Positions 1-6,672 are shown, numbered from the stretch's first letter. The stretch: 15,983 bases of DNA from an uncultured Alphaproteobacteria bacterium (GCA_910585375.1 CAJUCZ010000035.1:1-15983); one strand, 5' to 3'. The notes: generated by a model not told the origin, from the letters alone. Translations and numbers: made by a program.

Positions 1-100
1 GGGGAATGGTGCCGGATGAGGGAGAGGGGCTTTGTTTTGGTCATTCGCAAAGGGCACCCAAACCGTACCGGACGGGGAGGATGTGTTTCAGGAGAAAAAT
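1..100. other. Intergenic stretch with tRNA-tail-like segment
   Basis: No gene is supported here. Positions 8-23 read TGGTGCCGGATGAGGG, which looks like the reverse complement of a tRNA 3' end (CCCTCATCCGGCACCA). Inverted copies of tRNA 3' arms also follow both complete tRNA genes of this window, so this could be the tail of a tRNA-linked repeat whose tRNA lies just outside the left edge. This is inference from pattern only. Confidence 0.3.
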
Positions 101-130
101 AAAAAAGCGGGAGTTTTCTCCCGCTTTTTT
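101..130. terminator. Bidirectional intrinsic terminator
   Basis: A perfect 13-bp inverted repeat (101-113 with 118-130) closes a TTTT loop. The core GCGGGAG/CTCCCGC is flanked by A6 on one side and T6 on the other, so it can end transcription in both directions. It lies just after the stop codon of the minus-strand gene ending at 133. Confidence 0.9.
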
Positions 131-132
131 AT

Positions 133-474
133 TTAACCCTCTATCTCTTCCTCCAAAGCTTCAAAGCTGCCGTCAGGGGCTTCACTGATTTCTTCCGGTT
201 CGGCATTGTCCGGTTCATTCGGATCCGGCGCCACCAAGCGCAGTTCTATTCTTCTGTTATAATATTTCAGCATCTTTTTAAGCACGTTTAATTTCAAGAC
301 ACCGCGTCCGAGTTCGATATCATCAAGTTCACGTTCCGTTATTTTAAGCTTTTTACACACCTGCCATACGCGAAGCTGCCGTTCATGGCGTTCAAAAAAC
401 AAAGCAAACCCTAATGTCTTGTTGAAATTTCTTAAATGGTCTTGCGCCGTCGTATGATAATAAAATTTTCCCAT
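133..474 (-). CDS. Small HTH-like protein with acidic tail
   Basis: A 113-residue protein. Residues about 30-80 (from RQLRVWQVCKKLKITERELD onward) look like a Cro/CI (Xre)-type helix-turn-helix core: a basic helix, a short turn and a second helix. The last 30 residues are strongly acidic and probably disordered. The start is ATG at 474, preceded by GGAG with a spacing of about 7 bases. It lies 32 bases downstream of an intrinsic terminator (506-526) that ends a folded RNA, so it may be expressed by regulated read-through. A sequence-specific DNA-binding role is likely from the fold, but target and ligand are unknown. I do not recognise a named family. The gene ends at the terminator at 101-130. 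Confidence 0.72.
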   Translation of the reverse strand: MGKFYYHTTAQDHLRNFNKTLGFALFFERHERQLRVWQVCKKLKITERELDDIELGRGVLKLNVLKKMLKYYNRRIELRLVAPDPNEPDNAEPEEISEAPDGSFEALEEEIEG

Positions 475-489
475 TTTTTAGCTCCACTA

Positions 490-505
490 TTTTGTTAAAA
501 CAAAA
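490..505. repeat. 16-bp palindrome before the HTH-like gene
   Basis: TTTTGTT-AA-AACAAAA is a perfect inverted repeat between the terminator at 506-526 and the ribosome binding site of the minus-strand gene. On the minus strand part of it supplies the U-rich tail of that terminator. It could also be an operator for the HTH-like protein itself; that is speculation. Confidence 0.4.
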
Positions 506-526
506 CCGCCTTAAAAATTAAGGCGG
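506..526 (-). terminator. Intrinsic terminator of the folded RNA
   Basis: CCGCCTTAA-AAA-TTAAGGCGG forms a 9-bp stem with a 3-base loop. On the minus strand it is followed by TTTTGTTTT, a good U-tract; on the plus strand there is none. It therefore points away from nlpD and towards the gene at 133-474. Confidence 0.75.
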
Positions 527-655
527 GGAGCTAGAAAACTGTCAAGTTACAGTCGCCGTTATTCGTCCGCAAAGCGGCTTATTTCCGGCACTCCCCACAA
601 CGAGGAACTAAACTTGAGATGTTTTCTAGACACCACAGTCCGTCTCCGGACTGCG
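506..655 (-). ncRNA. Folded leader RNA or independent sRNA
   Basis: Read on the minus strand from about 655, the RNA has five layers of pairing. A 5' hairpin CAGTCCG/CGGACTG covers 636-653. An outer 9-bp stem CTAGAAAAC/GTTTTCTAG pairs 621-629 with 531-539. A second stem TCAAGTT/AACTTGA pairs 611-617 with 542-548. Inside it sit a small hairpin (TTCCTC, loop GTTGT, GGGGAG) and a longer arm GCCG...CGGC with a GAAATAA/GAATAA internal loop capped by CCGC-TTT-GCGG. It ends in a perfect 9-bp stem (506-514 with 518-526) followed by TTTTGTTTT. GGGGAG of the small hairpin can alternatively pair with CTCCCC at the foot of the terminator. A promoter lies just upstream and an HTH-like gene starts 32 bases downstream. 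It is not a 4.5S, RNase P or tmRNA by motif; I cannot assign a family. Confidence 0.6.
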
Positions 656-661
656 GGATTT

Positions 662-689
662 ATAATAAACGAATCTATGACTTTTGCAA
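662..689 (-). promoter_or_regulatory. Promoter of the folded RNA
   Basis: On the minus strand there is a -35 TTGCAA (684-689), a 16-base spacer and a -10 TATTAT (662-667), five of six matches to TATAAT. Transcription would start near 655, just before the 5' hairpin of the RNA and after the nlpD stop codon, giving it a start separate from nlpD. Confidence 0.6.
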
Positions 690-701
690 GCGGATTTTAT
701 G

Positions 702-1634
702 CTATCCGAGGTAAGATTTGGGATTGACGGCTTTTTTACCCTGACGGATTTCAAAATGCAACTGCGGGGAAACGACACCGCCGGTTGTGCCGACTGTAGA
801 AATTTTTTCACCACGGGCAACCCGCTGGCCTTTTTTAACCAAAATCTTTTCATTATGCGCATAAGCGGTGACCCAGCCGTCATCATGTTTGATTAATATC
901 AGATTTCCAAAACCTTTAAGCTCATTACCGGCATAGGCAACCGTTCCTTTATCCGCGGCCTTGACAGCCGTTCCTTTGGCAGCTTTGATATTTATACCGT
1001 CATTGTTACGCCCTTTTGCAATCGGCCCGAAATTGGAAATTACCGAACCTTTGACCGGCCACATAAATTTGCTTTTGCGATTTTTAGCCGGCGGCGTATA
1101 GGTACTTTTTGCCGTTGTTGTTTTTTTGACAGGGGCAGTTTTTTTAGAGGAGGAAGCACTTGTTTTTTGGGATGTCCATGCGCTTTTTTCAGCCGGCGCG
1201 GCCGAAGCAACATGAATTTCCCCGCCGACAATACTGTCAGGCAGTTGCAGGCGTTGTCCGACGGCCAAACTGTATGGCGGACTGATGTCATTGGTTTTGC
1301 TCAGGGAATTGACATCAACATTGTAGCGTTTGGAGATATTATACAGCGTGTCGCCTTTGGCCACGATATGATAACGGGCGCTCGGAAGGCGGACGACCTG
1401 TCCTATCCGCAGCCCGTAGGGCGGACGAAAACCGTTCAGCTCAATAATTTCCCTGATCGGAAGATCATACCGGCGGGCAATGCTGTAAAGGGTGTCGCCT
1501 TTTTGAACCACCACGGAAGACGGTGCCGGTCCGCCGCCCCAGAGGTTGTAGTTAAACAGCTGAATCCGGCCGCTGTCATAAGAACAGCCGCCCAAAACCA
1601 GCAATATTAATGTCAAAAGCGCATACTTCTTCAT
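702..1634 (-). CDS. nlpD: NlpD-type murein hydrolase activator lipoprotein
   Basis: A 310-residue envelope lipoprotein. The signal peptide ends in lipobox LGGC with Cys17 as the lipidated residue. Two LysM repeats follow (about 40-84 and 88-132, each with KGDTLY), then a Thr/Lys/Ser-rich linker and a C-terminal M23/LytM domain (about 205-305). The LytM domain resembles E. coli NlpD (GNLILIKHDDGWVTAYAHN, QLHFEIRQGKKAVNP). The first zinc-site segment reads NNDGINI where active M23 enzymes have HxGxD, so the His and Asp ligands are lost. Such degenerate LytM proteins do not cut murein but activate amidases during cell separation (family knowledge). Start ATG at 1634 with AGGA upstream. Divergently transcribed from the gene at 1737. 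Confidence 0.9.
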   Translation of the reverse strand: MKKYALLTLILLVLGGCSYDSGRIQLFNYNLWGGGPAPSSVVVQKGDTLYSIARRYDLPIREIIELNGFRPPYGLRIGQVVRLPSARYHIVAKGDTLYNISKRYNVDVNSLSKTNDISPPYSLAVGQRLQLPDSIVGGEIHVASAAPAEKSAWTSQKTSASSSKKTAPVKKTTTAKSTYTPPAKNRKSKFMWPVKGSVISNFGPIAKGRNNDGINIKAAKGTAVKAADKGTVAYAGNELKGFGNLILIKHDDGWVTAYAHNEKILVKKGQRVARGEKISTVGTTGGVVSPQLHFEIRQGKKAVNPKSYLG

Positions 1635-1686
1635 ATCTTACGTCCTATCACAAGATAGTTAATTTTTGTTTACATTCAGAAAAAGC

Positions 1687-1714
1687 TTGATTTTCTGACT
1701 TTCCACAGTATCTT
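1687..1714 (+). promoter_or_regulatory. Promoter of the 606-aa gene and sufB
   Basis: A -35 TTGATT (1687-1692), a 16-base spacer and a -10 TATCTT (1709-1714) sit in the 102-base gap between divergent genes. The predicted start near 1721 leaves a very short leader containing AGGGAG and the TTG start codon. Confidence 0.5.
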
Positions 1715-1736
1715 ATCAAGGGCAGGGAGAACAAAT

Positions 1737-3557
1737 TTGCCAAACATACACAAAGACATCAGAACCTCAGAATTGCTCGGTCAGGACGCCAAATGCGTGA
1801 TTTCCCATATTTTAGGGCACGAAAAATCTAAAAAAGCACAGAATATTCTGAAAGATTTTCGGGCGGATATTGTCCTGAAAGATATTTTTGATTTTGCTTC
1901 TGCCTCCAGTATCGGGCTGCTTGACGATTTTGCCGATTATGAAAAGATTTTTAATTATCTGGCGGCCGAATCTCCGGCTTTTGCCCGTTATTCCGACAGG
2001 GCAATCGTCTGCGCCAACCACAACGAAGACCTTTCCAAGATTATTTTGCCGCTGGTTTTTGAGCACAGGCACAAACTTGATTGTAAGCATATTCAAGCCT
2101 TGACAGACGGATGGTGTTACGAATCTGATTTGCGCGCCGACATGATTGCCGCCATTATCCGGCAGGATAAAAATCCCAGAAAAAGCGCTGAAATTCTCGG
2201 AAAGGCGTTGTCCCGAATCTCTTACAAACAACATAATCCGTTTGTGAAATCCGTTACTCAGGCTTTTACCGCACAAAACGCCAAAGATGGCGTTAGTCTG
2301 AACATTTTTTCCGACGCTTTACTGTCTCCCGCTTTGAAGGACAATTCCGTACCAGACAAGACAACTGTTGCGGCGTTTAAGCAGGAAATCAGGAAAATTC
2401 CCGATACAAAAGTGCAAAAAATGGCTCTTTTTGCGTTGGACGGCAAAAATGCGGAAGACGTCCGGCAGATTTATCATGATGATTTTCTTTCCTGCGCAGC
2501 CGAAAAGCTTATCAAAATTACGGCAACCCTGCCGGATGCGAATCCGGATTTTATGCCGCTGACGGTAAAGGTATTGGAAAGCACGGAAAAAGAATCGGCA
2601 GAACAACATCGTCACGGCGTTTTGCTTTATCTGGCCGCAGCGGCTGCCGGACGGCCGAAATTGACCGAGGCGTTGCTGCCGGTTTTTGAAAAAAATGACA
2701 GGCTGCCGTTTGCTTATGTCGGAAACCTGTTTTTCAGCGCGGTCAAATCCCCTGCCCTGAGCGGACGGATTATGAAGATTATCAAAGCTTCTTTGCGTTC
2801 GGACTCATTTTCTTCCCAAGGCGCTTTATCAGGCATCAGCCCCGTAAGCAACGTTCTAAACCCGTTTAACATAAAATCTCCGGAAGCGTTTGAACTGATT
2901 TACACTTATCTGAACGATGCAAAATCGGACATGAACCAGATGCACGTTTTTTGCAAAGACTGCCTGCACAAGCTTGGTCATGACTGCGCCGACCGGCCGG
3001 AAACGCGAAATATTATCAGAACGATGCACCGCAATAAAATTTTGCGCAGCAATCCGAAAGATTTTGCCGTTTTTATGGCGGACCTTGAAAGTTTTAAAAT
3101 TGAAAACGCTTATGACAGTCCGCTGAATGACTATATTAACGACCTTAAAGCCAGAACGCCGGTTAAAGCATTGCCTTATATCAAACGGTTGCTGAACAAT
3201 TCTTTGGAATATAAGGAAAATTTCAACAGGCTGAAAAAAGAATTTCCGGATTATCAAGACATTAATGACGATTATATTTACCGCCAGCCGGAAAGACACG
3301 AGGCGATGACATTACAGGAAGTTGAAAAAAGCCTGAACGAAAATAAATTGTCTCTAATTGATAAAACAAAAATTTATTTGCAATTGCGGCAATTTGAGCA
3401 TTACGCCCTGCCGCAAAGTCAGGAATATTGCCGACAGGTGGCAAAAGGCTTGTCTTTGAATCCGTTTTATGCTAAAAGCGTGGCGTTTGCAAAATTTAAT
3501 CTTTTTAATGACGGGAAACAGGCTTTAAAAAAAGTCTGGAAGAAAAATGAGCGATAA
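1737..3557 (+). CDS. Unrecognised 606-residue helical protein
   Basis: I do not recognise a family. The protein is long, soluble (no signal peptide or membrane span) and looks almost wholly alpha-helical, with recurring helix pairs such as SPALSGRIMKIIKASL and SPEAFELIYTYLNDAKSD that suggest a HEAT/TPR-like solenoid; this is a visual impression. The C-terminus is basic (KKVWKKNER). The start is TTG at 1737, chosen because GGCAGGGAG lies at an ideal distance of about 7 bases and no better ATG is near. Its last 11 bases overlap the start of sufB, so the two are almost certainly co-transcribed and translationally coupled. Context would allow a role linked to Fe-S assembly, but the sequence itself does not show one. 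Confidence 0.8.
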   Translation: MPNIHKDIRTSELLGQDAKCVISHILGHEKSKKAQNILKDFRADIVLKDIFDFASASSIGLLDDFADYEKIFNYLAAESPAFARYSDRAIVCANHNEDLSKIILPLVFEHRHKLDCKHIQALTDGWCYESDLRADMIAAIIRQDKNPRKSAEILGKALSRISYKQHNPFVKSVTQAFTAQNAKDGVSLNIFSDALLSPALKDNSVPDKTTVAAFKQEIRKIPDTKVQKMALFALDGKNAEDVRQIYHDDFLSCAAEKLIKITATLPDANPDFMPLTVKVLESTEKESAEQHRHGVLLYLAAAAAGRPKLTEALLPVFEKNDRLPFAYVGNLFFSAVKSPALSGRIMKIIKASLRSDSFSSQGALSGISPVSNVLNPFNIKSPEAFELIYTYLNDAKSDMNQMHVFCKDCLHKLGHDCADRPETRNIIRTMHRNKILRSNPKDFAVFMADLESFKIENAYDSPLNDYINDLKARTPVKALPYIKRLLNNSLEYKENFNRLKKEFPDYQDINDDYIYRQPERHEAMTLQEVEKSLNENKLSLIDKTKIYLQLRQFEHYALPQSQEYCRQVAKGLSLNPFYAKSVAFAKFNLFNDGKQALKKVWKKNER

Positions 3558-4995
3558 TCAGACACAAATCATTGACGAAAGCGGCGACAAATATAAATAC
3601 GGCTTTGTGACGGACATTGCCGCCGACACCGCCCCCAAAGGGCTGAATGAAGACATTATCCGGTTGATTTCCGCAAAAAAAGGCGAGCCGGAATGGCTGC
3701 TGGAATGGCGTCTGAAGGCTTTTGAATTCTGGCAGACGATGACAGAGCCGGCATGGGCCAAGCTGGCTTATGACAAGATTGATTATCAGGATTTGTATTA
3801 CTATTCCGCGCCGGTACAAAAAGCTGCGCCGAAAAGTTTGGACGAGGTTGATCCGGAATTGCTGGAAACTTATGAAAAGCTCGGAATTCCGCTCAAAGAG
3901 CAAGAGGCTTTGGCCGGCGTGGTTGCCGTTGATGCCGTGTTTGACAGCGTTTCCGTTGCCACGACTTATCGCGCCAAACTTGCCGAACAGGGGATTATTT
4001 TCTGTTCCATTTCCGAAGCCGTGAAAGAACATCCCGAACTGGTGCAAAAATATCTTGGTTCAGTTGTGCCTTACACCGACAATTTTTTCGCCTGTCTGAA
4101 TTCGGCCGTTTTTACCGACGGGTCGTTTGTTTATATTCCGAAAGGCGTGCGCTGTCCGATGGAGCTTTCGACCTATTTTCGAATCAATGCCAAAAATACC
4201 GGACAATTTGAGCGTACGCTGATTGTGGCCGATGATGAGAGTTATGTTTCTTATCTGGAGGGCTGTACTGCTCCGCAGCGGGACGAGAATCAGCTCCATG
4301 CAGCCATTGTGGAGATTGTAATTAACAAAGACGCCGAGGTCAAATATTCCACAGTTCAAAACTGGTATCCCGGCGACAAAGACGGCAAAGGCGGCGTTTA
4401 CAACTTTGTGACCAAGCGGGCGGCCTGCCGCGGCGACAATGCCAAGGTATCATGGACGCAGGTGGAAACCGGATCGGCCGTGACCTGGAAATATCCGTCA
4501 TGCGTATTGCAGGGCGACAATTCGGTCGGCGAGTTTTATTCCGTAGCAATCACCAACAACAGGCAGCAGGCCGATACCGGCACAAAGATGATTCATATCG
4601 GCAGAAATACTTCTTCCAAAATCATTTCCAAAGGGATTTCTGCCGGTTTTTCCAACCAGACTTATCGCGGACTGGTTCGGGTGGCGCCGAATGCCGGACA
4701 TGCCCGCAATTATTCGCAATGCGACAGCCTGCTCATTGGCACGACCTGCGGTTCCCACACCGTGCCGTATATTGAAAACCGCAACAAAACCGCCCATATC
4801 GAACATGAAGCGACAACGTCAAAAATCAGTGATGAACAGCTTTTTTACTGCATGCAGCGAGGAATCGGGCAGGAAGAAGCCGTCAGCCTGATTGTCAACG
4901 GCTTTTGCAAAGAAGTTATGCAACAGCTTCCGATGGAATTTGCGATAGAGGCGGCCAAGCTGATTAATATTACACTTGAAGGATCCGTCGGCTAG
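3547..4995 (+). CDS. sufB: Fe-S cluster assembly scaffold SufB
   Basis: A 482-residue cytosolic protein close to the usual SufB length (about 495). In the SUF pathway SufB with SufC and SufD builds Fe-S clusters from sulfur delivered by SufS. The match runs end to end: the N-terminal segment with PEWLLEWRLKAFEFW, the beta-helix core (DGSFVYIPKGVRCPMELSTYFRIN), SLLIGTTCGSHTVPYIENRN with Cys401 in the place of the E. coli catalytic Cys405, and the C-terminal HIEHEATTSKISDEQLFY plus LEGSVG. The ATG at 3547 follows GGAAG, and the gene overlaps the preceding 606-residue gene by 11 bases. A strong terminator follows at once, so the sufC, sufD and sufS genes normally downstream are not in this transcript. 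Confidence 0.97.
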   Translation: MSDNQTQIIDESGDKYKYGFVTDIAADTAPKGLNEDIIRLISAKKGEPEWLLEWRLKAFEFWQTMTEPAWAKLAYDKIDYQDLYYYSAPVQKAAPKSLDEVDPELLETYEKLGIPLKEQEALAGVVAVDAVFDSVSVATTYRAKLAEQGIIFCSISEAVKEHPELVQKYLGSVVPYTDNFFACLNSAVFTDGSFVYIPKGVRCPMELSTYFRINAKNTGQFERTLIVADDESYVSYLEGCTAPQRDENQLHAAIVEIVINKDAEVKYSTVQNWYPGDKDGKGGVYNFVTKRAACRGDNAKVSWTQVETGSAVTWKYPSCVLQGDNSVGEFYSVAITNNRQQADTGTKMIHIGRNTSSKIISKGISAGFSNQTYRGLVRVAPNAGHARNYSQCDSLLIGTTCGSHTVPYIENRNKTAHIEHEATTSKISDEQLFYCMQRGIGQEEAVSLIVNGFCKEVMQQLPMEFAIEAAKLINITLEGSVG

Positions 4996-5003
4996 ATTAC
5001 AGA

Positions 5004-5039
5004 GATAAAAAAGGAGGCTTTCGGCCTCCTTATCTTTTT
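5004..5039. terminator. Bidirectional terminator between convergent genes
   Basis: AAGGAGGC (5011-5018) pairs with GCCTCCTT (5024-5031) around a TTTCG loop, with GATAAAA and ATCTTTTT outside. It ends sufB on the plus strand and the flavin reductase-rubredoxin gene on the minus strand. Confidence 0.88.
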
Positions 5040-5700
5040 ACTGCAGTTCAAAAAAGCTCTTGTCTACACCACACAGCGGGCAAACCCAGTCTTCAGGAAG
5101 ATCCTCAAAAGGAACATCCCCGTCATAAACGTAACCGCACACCGTGCAGACCCATTTTTTGCCTTCATTTTTATCTTCTGTCATTTGTTTTCCTTTCATC
5201 CGGTCTTTTTGTTCGTTAAAAATTTTAATTACCCTGTCTTTGTAATAACTGCGGTAATCATAATAAGTCAGAGGCTCACCGTCCTGACTGCCAATCCGGC
5301 AATCCAGCACCTCTGCCAAAAACAGCGTATTGCTCTCAAAGGCAATTTCCTGAATTATTTTACATTTAATGCCTGCAAGAGATTTTTGCAAGTATGGCAG
5401 GCCTTCCAAAACCTCAAATTCAACATTTTCCCACTTATTGACATCACGACTGCTTTGAAAACCAAAATTTGCCACAATAAACGGGTCAGCCTCTTTACCC
5501 AGTACGGAAAGAGAAAACTCCTTTGCCGTATGCAGACAGGATTTGGTATAACTATGATTTCCGCAGGACAAGGCCAGAACAAACGGTTTGTTGGCGACTT
5601 GCATCACGGCATCGACAATGCTGCCGACATAGCGCGAACCGTCAACCGTTCCCAAAACATATATTCCGTGCGTTAATTTAAACAGTGCATTTTCATCCAT
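5038..5700 (-). CDS. High-molecular-weight rubredoxin (flavin reductase-rubredoxin fusion)
   Basis: A 220-residue cytosolic redox protein. Residues 1 to about 155 form a flavin reductase-like (FMN-binding split-barrel) domain (THGIYVLGT, FVLALSCGNHSYTKSCLHTAKEFSLSVLG, FEVLEGLPYLQKSLAGIKCKI). After a charged linker, residues 181-220 are a short-loop rubredoxin with iron ligands C185, C188, C207 and C210 (CTVCGY...CPLCG). Fusions of this type (Hrb) pass electrons from NAD(P)H to flavodiiron proteins to remove O2 or NO in anaerobes (family knowledge); the partner is not in this window. Start ATG at 5700 with GGAA upstream. It lies 23 bases after slyX and is probably co-transcribed with it. An internal ATG at 5184 has its own strong Shine-Dalgarno and would yield free rubredoxin. 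Confidence 0.92.
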   Translation of the reverse strand: MDENALFKLTHGIYVLGTVDGSRYVGSIVDAVMQVANKPFVLALSCGNHSYTKSCLHTAKEFSLSVLGKEADPFIVANFGFQSSRDVNKWENVEFEVLEGLPYLQKSLAGIKCKIIQEIAFESNTLFLAEVLDCRIGSQDGEPLTYYDYRSYYKDRVIKIFNEQKDRMKGKQMTEDKNEGKKWVCTVCGYVYDGDVPFEDLPEDWVCPLCGVDKSFFELQ

Positions 5701-5723
5701 AGGATATTTCCGTTTTTTAAGGG

Positions 5724-5933
5724 TTAATAATGCGGCGGGGGCGTTTCTTCGCTTAACGGTTTGACTGCCGCCGGTTCCAGATTTTCCAGCAGGTATTTAT
5801 TTTGTTTTTGCAGATGATCGAGTTTTTTACCCTGCTCTATGATTACCTGATTTAAATCTTCAATCACACGCTCCTGATTAGCCAGCGCAATCTCAATATT
5901 TATTAATCGGTTATCGAGATCGTTATCATTCAT
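5724..5933 (-). CDS. slyX: SlyX family protein
   Basis: A 69-residue acidic coiled-coil protein. The sequence DNRLINIEIALANQERVIEDLNQVI followed by a Leu-heptad stretch (KLDHLQKQNKYLLENL) and the terminal PPPHY are the hallmarks of SlyX, a small proteobacterial protein of unknown biochemical role. An ATG at 5969 would add 12 residues, but the ATG at 5933 is preferred because GGGAG stands 6 bases before it and because it fits the family length. It is the first gene of a likely two-gene unit with the rubredoxin fusion. Confidence 0.88.
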   Translation of the reverse strand: MNDNDLDNRLINIEIALANQERVIEDLNQVIIEQGKKLDHLQKQNKYLLENLEPAAVKPLSEETPPPHY

Positions 5934-5954
5934 TTTATGCTCCCTTTTATTCCG

Positions 5955-5983
5955 GTTGTAGCATGACATAAGCGGAAAATCAA
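5955..5983 (-). promoter_or_regulatory. Promoter of slyX and the rubredoxin fusion
   Basis: On the minus strand there is a -35 TTGATT (5978-5983), a 17-base spacer and a -10 TACAAC (5955-5960). The predicted start near 5948 lies just before the GGGAG ribosome binding site of slyX. Confidence 0.5.
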
Positions 5984-6059
5984 TCAGTATTTGTTGATAT
6001 ATATAAATTCGTGATTATCTGATTAAAGGGTTATCATTACAAAAATTGAAAGTTCAAGC

Positions 6060-6140
6060 ATGGAATGGAACAACAAACACAAAATTCTCGCCTCTATTAT
6101 ACTGGTGTTGCTGGTTGCGGCATTGATGTTGGTGAATTAA
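6060..6140 (+). CDS. Putative 26-residue membrane peptide
   Basis: The predicted peptide is MEWNNKHKILASIILVLLVA plus AALMLVN: a short polar, basic N-terminus followed by one hydrophobic span of about 17 residues, as in known bacterial micro-membrane proteins. Only a weak Shine-Dalgarno (GAAAG) precedes the ATG. It lies 13 bases upstream of a second micro-ORF of the same design, and this pairing is the main support. No family is recognised. The function of such peptides is usually to modulate a larger membrane complex, but none is visible nearby. Confidence 0.5.
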   Translation: MEWNNKHKILASIILVLLVAALMLVN

Positions 6141-6153
6141 CGGGAGAAAAAAA

Positions 6154-6222
6154 ATGAAAATGTGGCATTGGATTATTTTAATCGTATTTGTTTTTGCCGT
6201 AGTTATTTCTTTGTTTTTTTAA
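6154..6222 (+). CDS. Putative 22-residue membrane peptide
   Basis: The predicted peptide starts MKMWHWIILIVFVFAVVISL and ends FF: one hydrophobic span with a Trp/His-containing N-terminus. GGGAG at 6142-6146 stands 7 bases before the ATG, an excellent ribosome binding site, which is stronger evidence than for its upstream neighbour. The two reading frames lie in tandem in an otherwise empty 380-base gap between slyX and the initiator tRNA. The size recalls CydX- or CcoQ-like accessory peptides, but there is no sequence match I would defend. Confidence 0.58.
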   Translation: MKMWHWIILIVFVFAVVISLFF

Positions 6223-6314
6223 CTTCCGGCAGCGTCATTACGCCTTATGCGGGATAAAATAAGCCTGATTTTGATAAAAAACAGCATTTTTGGAAAGTTT
6301 TACAAAATTTTGGC

Positions 6315-6343
6315 TTGACAAGCATTATAAAAGAGCGTATCTA
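6315..6343 (+). promoter_or_regulatory. Promoter of the initiator tRNA
   Basis: A consensus -35 TTGACA (6315-6320), a 17-base spacer and a -10 TATCTA (6338-6343) precede the tRNA. The predicted start near 6350 falls inside a perfect 7-bp hairpin CTGTCTT/AAGACAG (6348-6364), which may help 5' processing. Confidence 0.85.
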
Positions 6344-6371
6344 TGCACTGTCTTTATAAGACAGCGTTTAT

Positions 6372-6448
<77 letters not shown>

Positions 6449-6451
6449 AGT

Positions 6452-6489
6452 AAAATCATAAAGCCCTCAAGTGAGGGCTTTATGATTTT
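6452..6489. terminator. Terminator of the initiator tRNA
   Basis: A 17-bp stem without mismatches: AAAATCATAAAGCCCTC (6452-6468) pairs with GAGGGCTTTATGATTTT (6473-6489) around an AAGT loop. It begins 4 bases after the tRNA CCA. Confidence 0.85.
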
Positions 6490-6490
6490 A

Positions 6491-6636
6491 AATGACTATG
6501 AGTTAGATTTGAACCTACGAGAAAAGCAGGTTCACCACAAGGCGCAGGCGGGCGGAAGAACGCCGGTGTCCGAAGGGCAGTGCCGCAGAGGTAACCTGAG
6601 CACCAGCGATAAGTAAATCCTGCCCCGCAACCAATA
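6491..6636 (+). repeat. tRNA-linked repeat after initiator tRNA
   Basis: This gene-free stretch re-uses pieces of the tRNA. Positions 6506-6520 (GATTTGAACCTACGA) are an exact 15-base inverted copy of the tRNA T-arm at 6419-6433. Positions 6615-6633 (AAATCCTGCCCCGCAACCA) are a direct copy of the tRNA 3' end at 6429-6448 lacking one C. Between them lies a GC-rich core with CAGGTTCACC (6527-6536) facing GGTAACCTG (6590-6598). A shorter relative follows tRNA-Pro at 9445-9510. It could be a tiny mobile or integration-derived element or a local rearrangement. Confidence 0.6.
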
Positions 6637-6672
6637 AAAAAGCTTTATAATCAATTGATTATAAAGCTTTTT
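6637..6672. terminator. 36-bp perfect palindromic terminator
   Basis: AAAAAGCTTTATAATC and GATTATAAAGCTTTTT pair around AATT. It follows the duplicated tRNA 3' end just as the first terminator follows the tRNA, and can also end the minus-strand lipocalin-like gene. The right arm is followed by CTTTT. Confidence 0.75.

Noticed and set aside
506..655. Identification of the folded RNA as 6S, 4.5S or tmRNA
   Set aside because: The long imperfect hairpin recalls 6S, but the length and conserved segments do not match what I know; the 4.5S GGAA/AGCAG loop and tmRNA tag codons are absent.
1167..1610. A 147-codon plus-strand open frame inside nlpD
   Set aside because: It is antisense to clear LysM and signal-peptide coding sequence and has no family likeness.
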